This document shows positions 33,736 to 43,664 of a stretch of 57,672 nucleotides of DNA, one piece after another. The stretch's first letter is position 1; each line of letters begins with the position of its first letter. The position numbers were made by a program, and so were the translations under genes. The notes under the pieces are model-generated. The model was not told the origin of the DNA and made no database searches. It saw only the letters and a program-made list of their open reading frames with translations. This DNA is from Mycoplasmatales bacterium (GTDB taxonomy: Bacteria > Bacillota_I > Bacilli_A > Mycoplasmatales > Metamycoplasmataceae): the NCBI GenBank assembly GCA_013215715.1, contig JABSQT010000004.1, positions 1-57,672 of the forward strand. The letters run 5' to 3'.

Positions 33736-34032
33736 ACCCTCATTTTATATTAAGCCACTACCCCACATCACTCTTTTTATTATTTTATTAAACTTAAAAT
33801 ATTCAAACATTTATATAAGTCTCTCATTTAAATATTCTTATTGTTTGAGTTTAATTTCTTTTATAAAATTTAGTCTTACCTTTATTTCTTTTAATATTTA
33901 AAAAAAGTTCCATATTTCTTCAATGTATAAAAACTATAGAGCATCTTAAATTACCATGGTTCTTTTTTTAAGAGATCATAATATGATCTAATTCACAAAA
34001 GAGTATAAAAGAAAAATATAAAAAGGGGAGCA
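33736..34032. other. 297-bp intergenic region before the KAP operon
   Basis: At 33952-33961 it holds TACCATGGTT, a 9/10 match to the second controller operator of the dam promoter, and two GATC sites at about 33973 and 33984. ATGATCTAATT recurs upstream of the DUF262 gene near 40671. The AAAGGGGAG ribosome site of the next gene lies at the end. No gene is seen. Confidence 0.45.
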
Positions 34033-34284
34033 ATGAAAAAAACCGTCGAAAAGAAAAGAATAGAAGAAATTACAAAAATGATGAAAAATGATACCTATAA
34101 ATATGGATTCAGACTAGAACAATTATGAAAAGAAATAGAAAAATTTCATAAAAACGAAAAAAATGGTGATGATATTTTTGGAATTGAAGAAAATAAAACA
34201 TGAAAAAATTCAATTAGAAGATTATTACAACAAACGGCACCAAATTCACGTTGTTTTGCTAAAAAGACAAAGTTTTTTATCTAA
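34033..34284 (+). CDS. Small basic protein upstream of the KAP NTPase
   Basis: An 83-residue, lysine-rich helical protein with two TGA-Trp codons. AAGGGGAG lies 5 nt before the ATG. It ends 32 bp before the KAP gene on the same strand and is probably co-transcribed with it. No recognisable domain; it may be an adaptor or regulator. Confidence 0.7.
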
Positions 34285-34316
34285 TAAATAAAGGTCTGTG
34301 AACATTCTATGAAGAG

Positions 34317-36245
34317 ATGTACAAAGAACAAAAACAATTATTAAAAAAAATTATAGAAGAAAGTGATAGTGAAAATAAAATAATAATAGCTGGGAATTAT
34401 GGCATTGGAAAAACAACAATGATTTCAAATCTAATAAAGGAGGAATTTTCAAAAACAGAAATTGAAGAATCTCCTCTTATTCAAGAATCAATATCCAATA
34501 CAAACATCAATAAAAAACGAATCAAAATTAATAAAATAAAAAATGAGAAAATAACTACCAAAGATAAAAAAACCAAATCCACGTGCAACAATGAAGAAGT
34601 TGTGAAAAAAAGTTACAAAATAATTAATAACAAAAATATTAAATATATTAATGCCAAAAATATTGTAAATGAGGAAGAATTAATAACTAAAATTAATTCA
34701 ACAAATTTTATTAAAGAATTCAAAAAATTAGATGAAAGTGAAAAAACAACCTGAAAAGAAAGACTTTCCTTATTAAGTACCAAGACTAAAAAAATGCGTT
34801 CATCTTTTTCGTTGGTTTCTTTAATTGGTTCTTTAGCAACTTTTATTGGTTTGAGTTTAAATTATGAAACATGAGTTTTTATTCCCTTTATTTTATTGAT
34901 ATCATTTATTATACTTATTCCTTGAGTTGCATATTATAAATATTATAAATATTCTCAAAAAAAGGGGATTATTATTGTTGATAATTTAGATCGAATTAAA
35001 TTCTCTTTCTTTGAAAAAATTATTACTCATAAGTTTAATAAAAACAAAAAAATAATATGGATTTTTGATTTACAAAATATTTCAGATAGATATAAAGAGG
35101 AGTATGGTTTTGAGCTTAAAAAACCATATGAGATTTTAGAAAAATATACAGATAAAATTATCAACCTAGAATACTCTTCAGCAAATAATTTGCACATCTT
35201 TTTTTCTTCTGAAATTGCATATTTCGCAAATGAAAATAAAGTTAATAAAGAAAGCATCAAACAATTAAATATATTTTTGGGGGAAATACAGGAAACATTA
35301 AAAAAGATTCGTTTTTTTAATTTAAGAATTTTAAAAAGGGTAAATCAAATTATTTTTAATAATGCTGAAAATTTGCTTGAGTTAAAAATAGATTTCAATG
35401 ATTATTATCTTATATCTTTAATAAAAGTAATTAAGCCATTATTTGCACAAGATTTATTTAATAATAGCAATTTTTATAAAGAAAGAAAAGAGAACTTTTG
35501 AATCATTAACAACTCTATTCAAGTTGACAAAATATTAAAAAATGAAAATCAATTATTGAAGAAGATTATAAATATATTATTCGAGAAGAAAAAATATGAT
35601 ATTGTAAACCAAGATGTAAAAATGCCCTTTGATAAACATCATAGAACTTTATATTTTGAAGATAGCATTTTATCAACGATATATAAAGGGATACAAGAGA
35701 TTAATAAAAACACTAAAAAAGAATTTAATAAAGAATCTTTTGACTTAAAACATCCAATTTTAAAATATTATTTCATTAATAATATGGTCCAAAACATTAA
35801 TAAATCAACCATTACCCAAATTCTCAAAAACAACTTAATCGAATTATTAATTACTCATAAAAAACTAAAAACATTATTAAAAAACATTAAAAACTCAGAA
35901 AAATGTTTGAATATCGATAGATATAAACTTTGTGTTGAATTAGAAAATATAAAACATAAGAAAGAGATTGTTTCAAATGCCATAATAACTATTAATAATT
36001 TTATTACTTATACTTTAGAGAAAATAGCAACTTCTTTAAGGGATTTAAAAGAACTTAAGCAAATTCTAAGGGTAAATATTAATGATAGTGATTGTAAAAT
36101 CAAGAATCAATTGATTGAATATATCAAAATAAAAAAAACTAACTTATATATTGAAGGAGTGAGAAAAAATAATATAAAAACTGAAACTGAATCCAACGTT
36201 AAAAAATCCAACAATTATATTCAAAATAAAAAAACAACGTTATAA
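34317..36245 (+). CDS. KAP-family P-loop NTPase
   Basis: A 642-residue protein. Walker A GNYGIGKT is at residues 26-33. A long basic insert follows, then two membrane helices (about 165-181 and 186-208), then IIIVDNLDRI with DNLDR at 222-226. Two membrane helices placed between Walker A and a D-x-LDR Walker B are the hallmark of KAP NTPases, membrane-bound proteins often found in defence islands. The C-terminal 400 residues are helical and lysine-rich with no known effector domain. The Shine-Dalgarno is weak (GAAGAG). A terminator follows the stop. Confidence 0.82.
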
Positions 36246-36264
36246 AAATGTATATTGTTTTTTT
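36228..36264 (+). terminator. Terminator of the KAP operon
   Basis: A-rich stem AAAACAA/TTGTTTT overlapping the KAP stop, followed by a T-run. Confidence 0.6.
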
Positions 36265-36271
36265 ATCTCAA

Positions 36272-36312
36272 TACAAACCCAACCATAGTTGGTATATAAT
36301 AGAACCATGGTT
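36272..36312 (+). promoter_or_regulatory. dam promoter with two controller operators
   Basis: -10 TATAAT is at 36295-36300 and a weak -35-like TACAAA at 36272. The palindrome CCAACCATAGTTGG (36279-36292) fills the spacer. A second related site, AACCATGGTT (36303-36312), begins 22 bp after the first core and covers the start codon. The ATG is 6 nt after the -10, so the mRNA is probably leaderless and the second operator covers the transcription start. This is a repressing arrangement. Confidence 0.75.
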
Positions 36313-37176
36313 CCTTTTGTTAAATGAGCTGGTGGTAAGAGACAACTACTTCCAGAACTCAGAAAATTAATGCCTAAACGTGAAGAAATAGGCACATATT
36401 ATGAACCCTTTATTGGAGGGGGAGCTTTATTATTTGATTTTCAACCACACAAAGCTGTAATTAATGATATGAATAAGGAATTAATTCATGCATATAGAAT
36501 GCTAGATAATCACGACAAATACTTTGGTTTATTAGAATTATTAATACTAATGGAAACCGCACATAGTGAAGACTTCTTTAAAGATGTAAGAAGACTTGAT
36601 AAAATCATTGATCCTTCAGAACGTGGAATGAAATTTAATGACTTTTCGGAAAGATTAAGAGCTGCAAGATTTATATATCTTAATAAAGCAGGTTTTAACG
36701 GGATGTACAGAGTTAATTCACAAGGATTCTATAATGTACCTTCAGGCAAGAAAGCAAAGGTTAAAACATATGAATACCCAAATATTGAATGTGTTTCTAA
36801 TTATCTAAGTAGAAAAGAAAACGGAAAAAAACTTGTAAAAATTAGAAACACTGACTTTGTTAAAGCTCTGCATGATATTCAACCCGGGGATTTTGTTTAC
36901 TTTGATCCTCCATATGATTATGAAAAAGGCATTAATGGATTTGATGCATATCAAAAAGGTGGGTTTGGAGTTAGTGGACAATTAAGATTAGCTAAACTTT
37001 GCAAAAAACTTGATGCAATGGGTGTTAAGTTTATGCTTTCAAATCACAACACTAAATTAATTAGGGAATTGTATAAAGATTTTAAAATTAAAATTGTTAA
37101 AGCAAGAAGAAGTATTAATTCAAATGGAAAAGGCAGAGGAAAAGTTGAAGAAGTTATCGTGAGGAATTATGAATAA
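36307..37176 (+). CDS. GATC-type adenine methyltransferase (Dam/DpnM-like)
   Basis: A 289-residue D12-class N6-adenine methyltransferase. N-terminal FVKWAGGKRQLL is the AdoMet-binding motif seen in Dam and DpnM. EPFIGGGALLF follows at 33-43 and the catalytic DPPY is at 200-203. One TGA-Trp occurs in the first motif (KWAGG). Similarity to Dam suggests GATC methylation, an inference. The gene overlaps the following endonuclease gene by 8 nt. Confidence 0.92.
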
Positions 37177-37822
37177 ACAATCTAATAGAGGAACGGGAGC
37201 TGGGGGAGCTAATACAAATCTAAATGGACTAAAATGAGAGAGGGATACAAATATAGGTGACTTATTAAAAAAATACAATTATGATTTAAATGAAACACCC
37301 GAGTTGATTAAAATAAACAAAAAAACAAAAACAAAATTGTATGAAATACACAAGGACAAAAAGTTGGTAGGTTTTTTTGGTCAACAAGCAAAAATTTATA
37401 AGATGTTTGCAATGTTATTCCCTGATAAGTTAACTAATGAATATATTGAACTAGTTTTAAGCAAGAAAATAAATCCCGATGGATTTATTTATAATCACAA
37501 AACCAAAACATTACATATTTTTGAAAAAAAATGACAAGATGAATCAGGTTCCGTTGATGAGAAGTTGCAAACCGCCCCTTTTAAAAGGGAGATGTTTAAA
37601 AAGTTATTATCAAACATTTCAATCGAAGTCACTTACCAATATATCCTTTCTAATTTTTTTGGAAGTCAAATAAATAAGAAAACGGGTATTTGAAAGTATA
37701 AGAATGTTCAAGAATATTATGATAATTTGAATTCAAAAGAAGACTCAAACAAATATGGAATTTGAATCCAAGATAAAAATTTAAAAGAATTGGATCCTAG
37801 AGATTTTCTAAAAGATGAATAA
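37169..37822 (+). CDS. Type II restriction endonuclease, PD-(D/E)xK
   Basis: A 217-residue endonuclease partner of the Dam-like enzyme. The N-terminus has a glycine-rich NRGTGAGGANTN segment. The catalytic core is NPDGFIYN with D104, then HIFEKKWQDE, with E119 and K121 as the E-x-K. The C-terminus ends in tryptophans encoded by TGA. Overlap with the methyltransferase and the position of the core motifs support the assignment; the target (GATC?) is inferred from the partner. Confidence 0.82.
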
Positions 37823-37826
37823 ATAT

Positions 37827-37849
37827 ACAGGTCATTGACTTGTTTTTTT
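37827..37849 (+). terminator. Terminator after the endonuclease gene
   Basis: Short stem ACAGGTC/GACTTGT with one G-T pair, loop ATT, then T-run. Confidence 0.6.
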
Positions 37850-37869
37850 ATTACTAATAAGTAATAAAA

Positions 37870-37904
37870 TTGAATATTGTAGAAAGAAGTTATATAATGA
37901 TAAT
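37870..37904 (+). promoter_or_regulatory. Promoter of the nuclease/SMC operon
   Basis: TTGAAT (37870-37875), a 17-bp spacer, TATAAT (37893-37898), then 6 nt to ATG. This is a near-consensus vegetative promoter with a predicted leaderless transcript. No operator copy is seen here. Confidence 0.75.
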
Positions 37905-38774
37905 ATGAAATTAACGGAGCGTTTTATTTCGGGCGGTTTAGCATCTGCACGAGGGAATATACTACAAATGAATTATTTCTCATTTTTAATATTATCTTTA
38001 GATAATGTTTCTTTTGGAATGCATATTCTTGATGATATAGATTATCACGAATTAAATAATTCGATAACATTAATACAAGTAAAAACAAATGCCAACAACT
38101 CAAATTCAGAAAGTTATTCAACTTTCAAAGAGAACCTTGAAGGTGCTTGAAAACCATTGGTGAAAGACTTATTGGTTGCAGAAGCAACACCAACTAAGTA
38201 TATTATTGCTGTTAACTACAATATAATAAAAAGAAAAAATAAAGAAAATAAGATTGAGAAGTTTGATTTAAAGAATAAACAAGAACAAGCGAAATTAATC
38301 AAACTTCTTAAAGACGATATTTTTGTTCCTGAGAATGTTGAAATAATATATTTTAATAATATAAATATGGATAAAAGCATAAGTGCTTTGTGTAAAAAGT
38401 TTGTTAAAGAGAGGTTTACACAAGATACACTATTAAAAAAAATGATGTCAGCACAATTGAAAAATAGAATTATAAAATTACAAGAAAAGTATATTGATAA
38501 GATTGAATCCAATAAAAATAAGGATATTAACTCCTTTTCCGAATATAAAACCCTTAAGGAAACAACTTTGGGTCCTGAATTAACAAAGGAAAATATATCA
38601 CTTCTTTTTCTAAAGGGAGTTCACTTAACCGAACTCCAAAAAGATGCAATTGATGAATTTGCAGATCGATTCCCTTTGGAATATATTGCATACATGAAAA
38701 CTAAAGAAGATAAATTACTTAATAACCTAACAAGTGATGAAAAGGACGCTATAAGGAGTATAAAATGAAAATAA
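37905..38774 (+). CDS. Probable nuclease with N-terminal DUF4297-like domain
   Basis: A 289-residue protein. The N-terminal region GLASARGNILQMNYFSFLIL, acidic DDIDYHE (43-49) and IQVKT (57-61) fit the PD-(D/E)xK variant of DUF4297/Cap4-type nucleases, where Q-x-K replaces E-x-K. The remainder is helical. The last residues include a TGA-Trp, so the true stop is TAA at 38772. The gene overlaps the following ATPase gene by 10 nt. A nuclease followed by an SMC-like ATPase resembles the Lamassu plan. That link is inference. Confidence 0.65.
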
Positions 38775-40257
38775 TTAAATTAGAATTGTTTGAACAAAAA
38801 AATAATGCAGTTTTTAAACGTACAATAGATTTTAAAAAAAATGCAAAAATATTTTGATCAGAAGAAACCTCTTATGGGAAATCTTTAATTCTAGAAGCAA
38901 TATTCTTTTGTTTAGGGGCTTCTATTGATATATTTAAAAAAGGAACTAAAATCTCCGTTAAATTAACCCTAATTCATGAAGATAAAACTTATATCATTCT
39001 TAGGAATGAAAATGAAAGTACCGTTTATCTTGAGAATAAAAGATTGAGAATTAATTTAAATTCCCTCTTTTCTACTCTCTTTTCAGATAATATAAAATAC
39101 AGGATACAAGCCGGAAAACTTGTTAATATGAACTTTCCTCATTTATATTCTTCTCTTTTCATCCCGCAAGAAAGAACCGGAGGAAAAAATAAACTAAAAA
39201 TTTTACGAGACGATAAATCTTCTTCTAAAGATGAAAAAGAACCACAAAAACTATTAATAATGAATGAAAGTAAATCTCTAGAAAGAGAAATAGAAAGAGA
39301 AATAAACATTCTTCATAGAAAAATTTCGTTGCTTTCAAAAGTTGAACTCATAAATAACGATGATATAGAAGCACTAAAGCAAGCCAATAACATAAATTTA
39401 AGAACATTTAATATGCTCTTATCTGATAAGAAAACTTATTATAATGAAATAATGAAACTCGAGAGACAAGCAAGACATCATCTCAGGATGTACAATAAGA
39501 CAATTGCTAGAAACAAAGCAAAAGAGGATTTAGTTTCATCTTTGGAAGAAACTTCTATTACTAAGGAGGGTGTGAAAATTACATTAGCTGATTTCTATAG
39601 AGAATATAGCATAACCGAAAAAACTAATTGAACAGAAGCAATAGAAGCGAAGAACAATTACAATAAAATCAAACAAAAAATTACCAAAAAAACGAAACCT
39701 TGGAATCTTTAGAGTCCGAAATCAATATATACAAAGAAAAAATGGATAAGGTTATAATTGTTAAAGAGTTAATAAATATAGCGACCGCCGAAACTGATTT
39801 AGTTCAAGGAGATATTAATGATTTAATATTAAAGAAAGAGTTGTTTGAAAAAAAATTAACTGAATTGAAAGCAGTAAATGAAAAAAAATACGCTCCCATT
39901 TTATTACGAATCCAAAATAAATTAAAATTATATGGAATTGAAAATATTGATGCTGCAGGTAACAATACCGCTTACACTTTATGAGAAAAAATAGAGATCA
40001 TTAAAATATCAGGGTACACCATTCCGGTCATATATGACGATATTGGACTGGGCAATCCTAATGATCAAGCAATAAAAGAAGCGCTTGTATATGCTGCAAA
40101 AAATCAAATTCAAGTTATTTCTACATTAAATACTGAAAATTGTGAGAATTATAAAGATGAAACAATTGAAACTTTAGAATTAACAACCAAAAATAAATTG
40201 ATACATGAAAGGATTTCTGCGAAGGAATTTATAGAAAGTTTCATTGATATGTTATAA
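38765..40257 (+). pseudogene. SMC/RecN-like ATPase split by a poly-A frameshift
   Basis: The first frame (38765-39712, 315 residues) has a Walker A-like SEETSYGKS (residues 32-40; the usual first Gly is Ser), then FFCLGA and a long coiled coil. It ends at a TAG. Another frame, overlapping from about 39667, continues the coiled coil and the ATPase C-terminal half to 40257, including a Walker B-like IPVIYDDIGLG. Adding one A in the AAAAAA or AAAAAAA runs at 39675-39692 would join them into about 497 residues. It may be a mutation, slippage-based on/off switching or ribosomal frameshifting. Confidence 0.7.
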
Positions 40258-40272
40258 ACCAAATAAAAAACC

Positions 40273-40572
40273 TTATACACTAGGTAAAAGGTAAGTTAAC
40301 ACTATTGCAGTAATTTCACTGCTTTTTTCTTTCCAATTTGGATATGTTTCAATTGCCGTGTTAATTCCAGTAAACACTTTATTAATTGTTGGGTGTGTTT
40401 GTTTTCGTTCCGTCTCTCCTGGTCTTTTTCTACCATTTTTAATATAATCATAATATTTAGAATTAGGTCATTCCATTTGATAAACAAAGTCTTCAATAGT
40501 AAGTTGCAATATAGCTCTAATTTCTTCAAGCATTTTAGCCTCATCAATTGTTATGGGTGTTATATTTTTCAT
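40273..40572 (-). CDS. HTH controller (C) protein of the GATC-type RM system
   Basis: A 99-residue helical protein. The N-terminal MLEEIRAILQLTIEDFVYQM followed by PNSKYYDYIKNGRKRP reads as a Cro/C1-type helix-turn-helix. Size, position and the paired operators upstream of both itself and dam fit a controller protein. One TGA-Trp (EWPNS). TAA is followed at once by AT-rich sequence. It is convergent with the frameshifted ATPase gene, 15 bp apart. The family call rests on pattern and context, not on a known close relative. Confidence 0.7.
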
Positions 40573-40578
40573 AGTTTA

Positions 40579-40621
40579 ATTATCACAACCAAAGTTCCTT
40601 TTAACCACCAACTATGGTTGG
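40579..40621 (-). promoter_or_regulatory. Controller gene promoter with two operators
   Basis: Read on minus: GATAAT -10 at 40584-40579, then 6 nt to ATG. The proximal operator core is AACTTTGGTT (40596-40587), just upstream of the -10. The distal operator is CCAACCATAGTTGG (40621-40608), identical to that at dam. Core spacing is 23 bp. Here the distal site lies at and upstream of the -35 region, an activating position, and the proximal site lies in the spacer. Confidence 0.75.
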
Positions 40622-40716
40622 TAATTAAAACCTAGGGATCCATGGATCCTTTTATATTAATGAGTTTATGATCTAATTAATTTAAGTGGGATATTTCCCC
40701 ATATTAGGAGTTAAAA
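40622..40716 (+). other. Vestige of a second dam promoter and 5' end
   Basis: CCATGGATCCTTTT with later TTAATGAG (40650-40675) resembles CCATGGTTCCTTTTGTTAAATGAG at the dam start (36305-36328), and the shared operator lies at the same relative position upstream. I infer a lost second dam gene, as DpnII-type systems often have two. The stretch also has three GATC sites (two in GGATCCATGGATCC). TTAGGAG at the end is the ribosome site of the next gene. Confidence 0.45.
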
Positions 40717-42339
40717 ATGAAAATAGAATATTCACAAACAACATTAGATCAAATCTTAAATAGAATAAAACATGGCGAAATAACTGTGCCACCATTTCAA
40801 AGAACTTTTGATTGAACAGCTAAAGATATGGCAAGATTTTATAATTCTTTAATAAAGGGAGAGCCATTCGGATCAATAATTCTTTGATATGAAGAATCAA
40901 ATTCTTTAAAAATAAAACAAACAAATAGATATTTTAAATATTTAGCAGGAACAACAAAAATGTCGGAAACAAATAAAACATATTTAATTGATGGCCAACA
41001 AAGAACAACCACCTTTTTGCAAGCTTTTCTCGAGCAACACAATCACAACGCTAAATATTTAGAGAAAGTTAAAAGTATATTTTATAACTTTAAAACTGGT
41101 GAATTTAATGTTAAAAAGGGGAAGTCTAAAAAAGGATTAAAGGTATCCAACTTTTTCATTGAAGATAAAAAAGATTTTAAACTAGTTGCAAAGCAAATTG
41201 CAGTACAACAAAATGAAGAATGAACCGAAGATGTTAATGACTTACTTATGGAAACTTTCAGATCATTTAACAACATAAATGTTGGGGAAACACGTATCAT
41301 TTCAAAAAATTTGGATGATGTCATTAAAGTATTTACACTCATTAACACAAAAGGTAAAAAATTATCCCCATACAACATTGTGCATGCTCAATTTGTTAAT
41401 TCTGGTTTTGATTTAGAATCCTGTTTTGAAAAAATACTTAAAAAAGTACCAAAAAAATGACAATTTAATAAAACATCTTTACTTACATTTGCATACGCTG
41501 CTTTAGAAGATACAATTTCAAATAACACTATATTAAAAAGAGCTCAAGAAGGAGAATTAAAGAGAGATATTTCTTTTTTTAAAAATGACTTCGAAAAATT
41601 ATTTACTTCTATAGTTTCCGACTTAGAAAAGATAGGCTTTATTAGTTGTGATTTTATACCATCTCAAATGATAGTTAACTTACTCTTTAACTACAAATAT
41701 AATAAAAAAGATAAATTCTTAACTGCTCAAGATACCAAACGCATTTCTGATTGATTTAGATTTGCTATTATTAATGATAGGTATAGTTCTGGTAATGAGG
41801 GACTTAAACAGCCTGGATTTGAAGTCGATATAAAAGCTTTTAAAAAATATTTAAATGGAACTGATATTGATGCTTGTTTTGATGAGAAAGATAATTGAAT
41901 AAAAAATAAAGATTTTCAAATGGCAGATATTAAATTTGAAAACTATGGATCAAATTCTGCAACTTATAAATATATAATTTCTCAAATGGTACTAAAAATC
42001 CCTTCTTTTGTATCTGGTAATAAATTAGAGAGCAAAGATATTGATAAGATGAAAGATCTTAATATGCATCATATTTTTCCAAAAGGCCTTAAGATTTTAA
42101 AGGATAATGAACTAATAAATAGCGTAGGTAACCTCACTCCTCTTGAACAAAACCCGAATATCAAAATAAGCAATAAACACCCAAAAGAATATATTTCTGA
42201 ATTACTTAGTTCTAAAAAAATTAAACAAAACAATTTAGAGGAAGCTTTTATGTTTAATGAAGATAATTTTGAAAAATTTGAAACTTTTGTTAAACATAGG
42301 CTCAATTTAATTTTGACAAATTTATTGAATGAAAAATAA
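40717..42339 (+). CDS. DUF262-HNH (GmrSD-like) modification-dependent nuclease
   Basis: A 540-residue protein. The N-terminal DUF262 domain has VPPFQRTFDW and DGQQRTT at 92-98, a ParB/Srx-like NTPase motif. The C-terminal DUF1524-type HNH region has H451-H452 (MHHIFP), then SVGNLTPLE with N472, and NPNIKISNKHP. This domain pair occurs in type IV enzymes such as GmrSD that restrict modified phage DNA. Five or more TGA-Trp codons are present. TAGGAG lies 7 nt before the ATG. It stands alone at the right edge of the defence cluster. Confidence 0.85.
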
Positions 42340-43241
42340 AAATAGCAAAATTTTAAAACTATAAATTTATATTGTTAAATACATTGTAAAAAATAGGGAT
42401 GTCTATAATGTTTTTGTGTAGTATCTAACTGAAACTATCACAAGGTAAACATTAATTATGTTTGAGGAAATTACTGGAAATTTTTAAGCTTATTTTATAG
42501 TTCTAAATATGTTATTTGGAATATACGCTTAAAACTCTAAAAAATTAGAATAAAAAATTGAAAATAAATGACGCCCTTAAAATAAGTCTATATGGCTTAT
42601 TTTTTTATTCAAACCATAATATACCCCTAAGTTAGTTAAAAAGTCCCTAAAAATAGCCTTAAAATAACAATTATTATAGTTTGTAATTGTATTTACAGGT
42701 TCTTTAGATGCCGAAATAACAAATTTAGATCATGAAATCTCCTATTTTATGATTTATTTACACTTACTGATAAAAGGGCTATTTTACCCCATTTCTATCC
42801 AAATTGTTTTTTACCCTTAAAATGACTTTTTCTCGAAAATTAATTTTTTTAAAAATTTTTTTATTTTAGAAAAAACTTGTATAAAATATAAATATTTTAA
42901 GTTTCAACAAGAAACTAAATGCTATTTTTTTATTTGTAATTTTCAAAAAATCATGCTTATAATCATATTGCTCGAAAAAATCGAACTTGTAGAAACAAGT
43001 AAGGGGAAGAGTAGTGGTTTGTATAGTACTAGTTATCATTTGCCATATGTAACATCTATATTCATCACTTTAAAAACAAAGAAAAGCACACTCCTGAATT
43101 AAGATTTTAATTTCAAAATGTCTAGGAGTATCAAAGAGAAAAAGATTTTAATGTACTTCTAGTTCATTAATTTAATGCTTAGTTCAAGAATTATTTGGCG
43201 TTAATTCTGAAGGAGTGATAAATTAAGGAATTAAGGAAATC
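42340..43241. other. 902-bp gene-free region
   Basis: Both strands are stop-rich. A terminator-like hairpin AAAATAAG/CTTATTTT with T-run lies at 42579-42607. Two adjacent hairpins, TCGAAAAAATCGA and ACTTGTAGAAACAAGT, lie near 42974-43001, followed by a relatively G-rich segment (AAGGGGAAGAGTAGTGG). They could be part of a structured RNA, but I recognise no known RNA family. The final 40 bp carry the GAAGGAGTG run upstream of the next gene. Confidence 0.4.
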
Positions 43242-43607
43242 ATGTCCACATTTTTAAGAACACAAAAAAAACACGGCGTTATAAAATTTTTAAAATCACA
43301 TAGATATGAAATCAATTTAAAATTCACAGCAAAACAATTAATTGAAGATTTTATTAGAAGCAATGGAATTATCATGGGTGTTAAGAATCATGATGTTTTA
43401 AATAAATTGTATAAGGAATTTCAAACTACATATTCTTACAAGCTATTTTTAGTAGAACTTGATAACTGAATAAAAATCAAAGGCTTTAATTGTTCTAAGC
43501 TTTCTGAGGAAGAATTAGAAAAGCTCAAAAAAGAGAGAGAAGAAAAAAGACTAATTGAGCAAAAGAAGAAAAAAGAAAAAATAGAGAATCAATTAACTTT
43601 TTGATAA
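43242..43607 (+). CDS. Small unknown protein, paralogue of the gene at 26675
   Basis: A 121-residue protein, MSTFLRTQKKHGVIKFLKSH at the N-terminus, with a basic, highly charged coiled-coil tail ending NQLTFW and TAA. Length, start motif and the Trp-stop end match the gene at 26675 although the middle has diverged. Function unknown. A terminator hairpin follows. Confidence 0.75.
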
Positions 43608-43634
43608 AGTGAATATAAAACTTAATCCAGTAAT

Positions 43635-43664
43635 AAAAAAATGAGTTGGGAAACTCGTTTTTTT
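43635..43664 (+). terminator. Terminator
   Basis: Stem AATGAGTT/AACTCGTT with a GGG-A loop, then T-run, about 30 bp after the small gene. Confidence 0.75.

Noticed and set aside
40302-40547. 81-codon minus frame overlapping the controller gene
   Set aside because: Out of frame with the HTH protein, which has a promoter with operators and a complete start; this one is a shadow.
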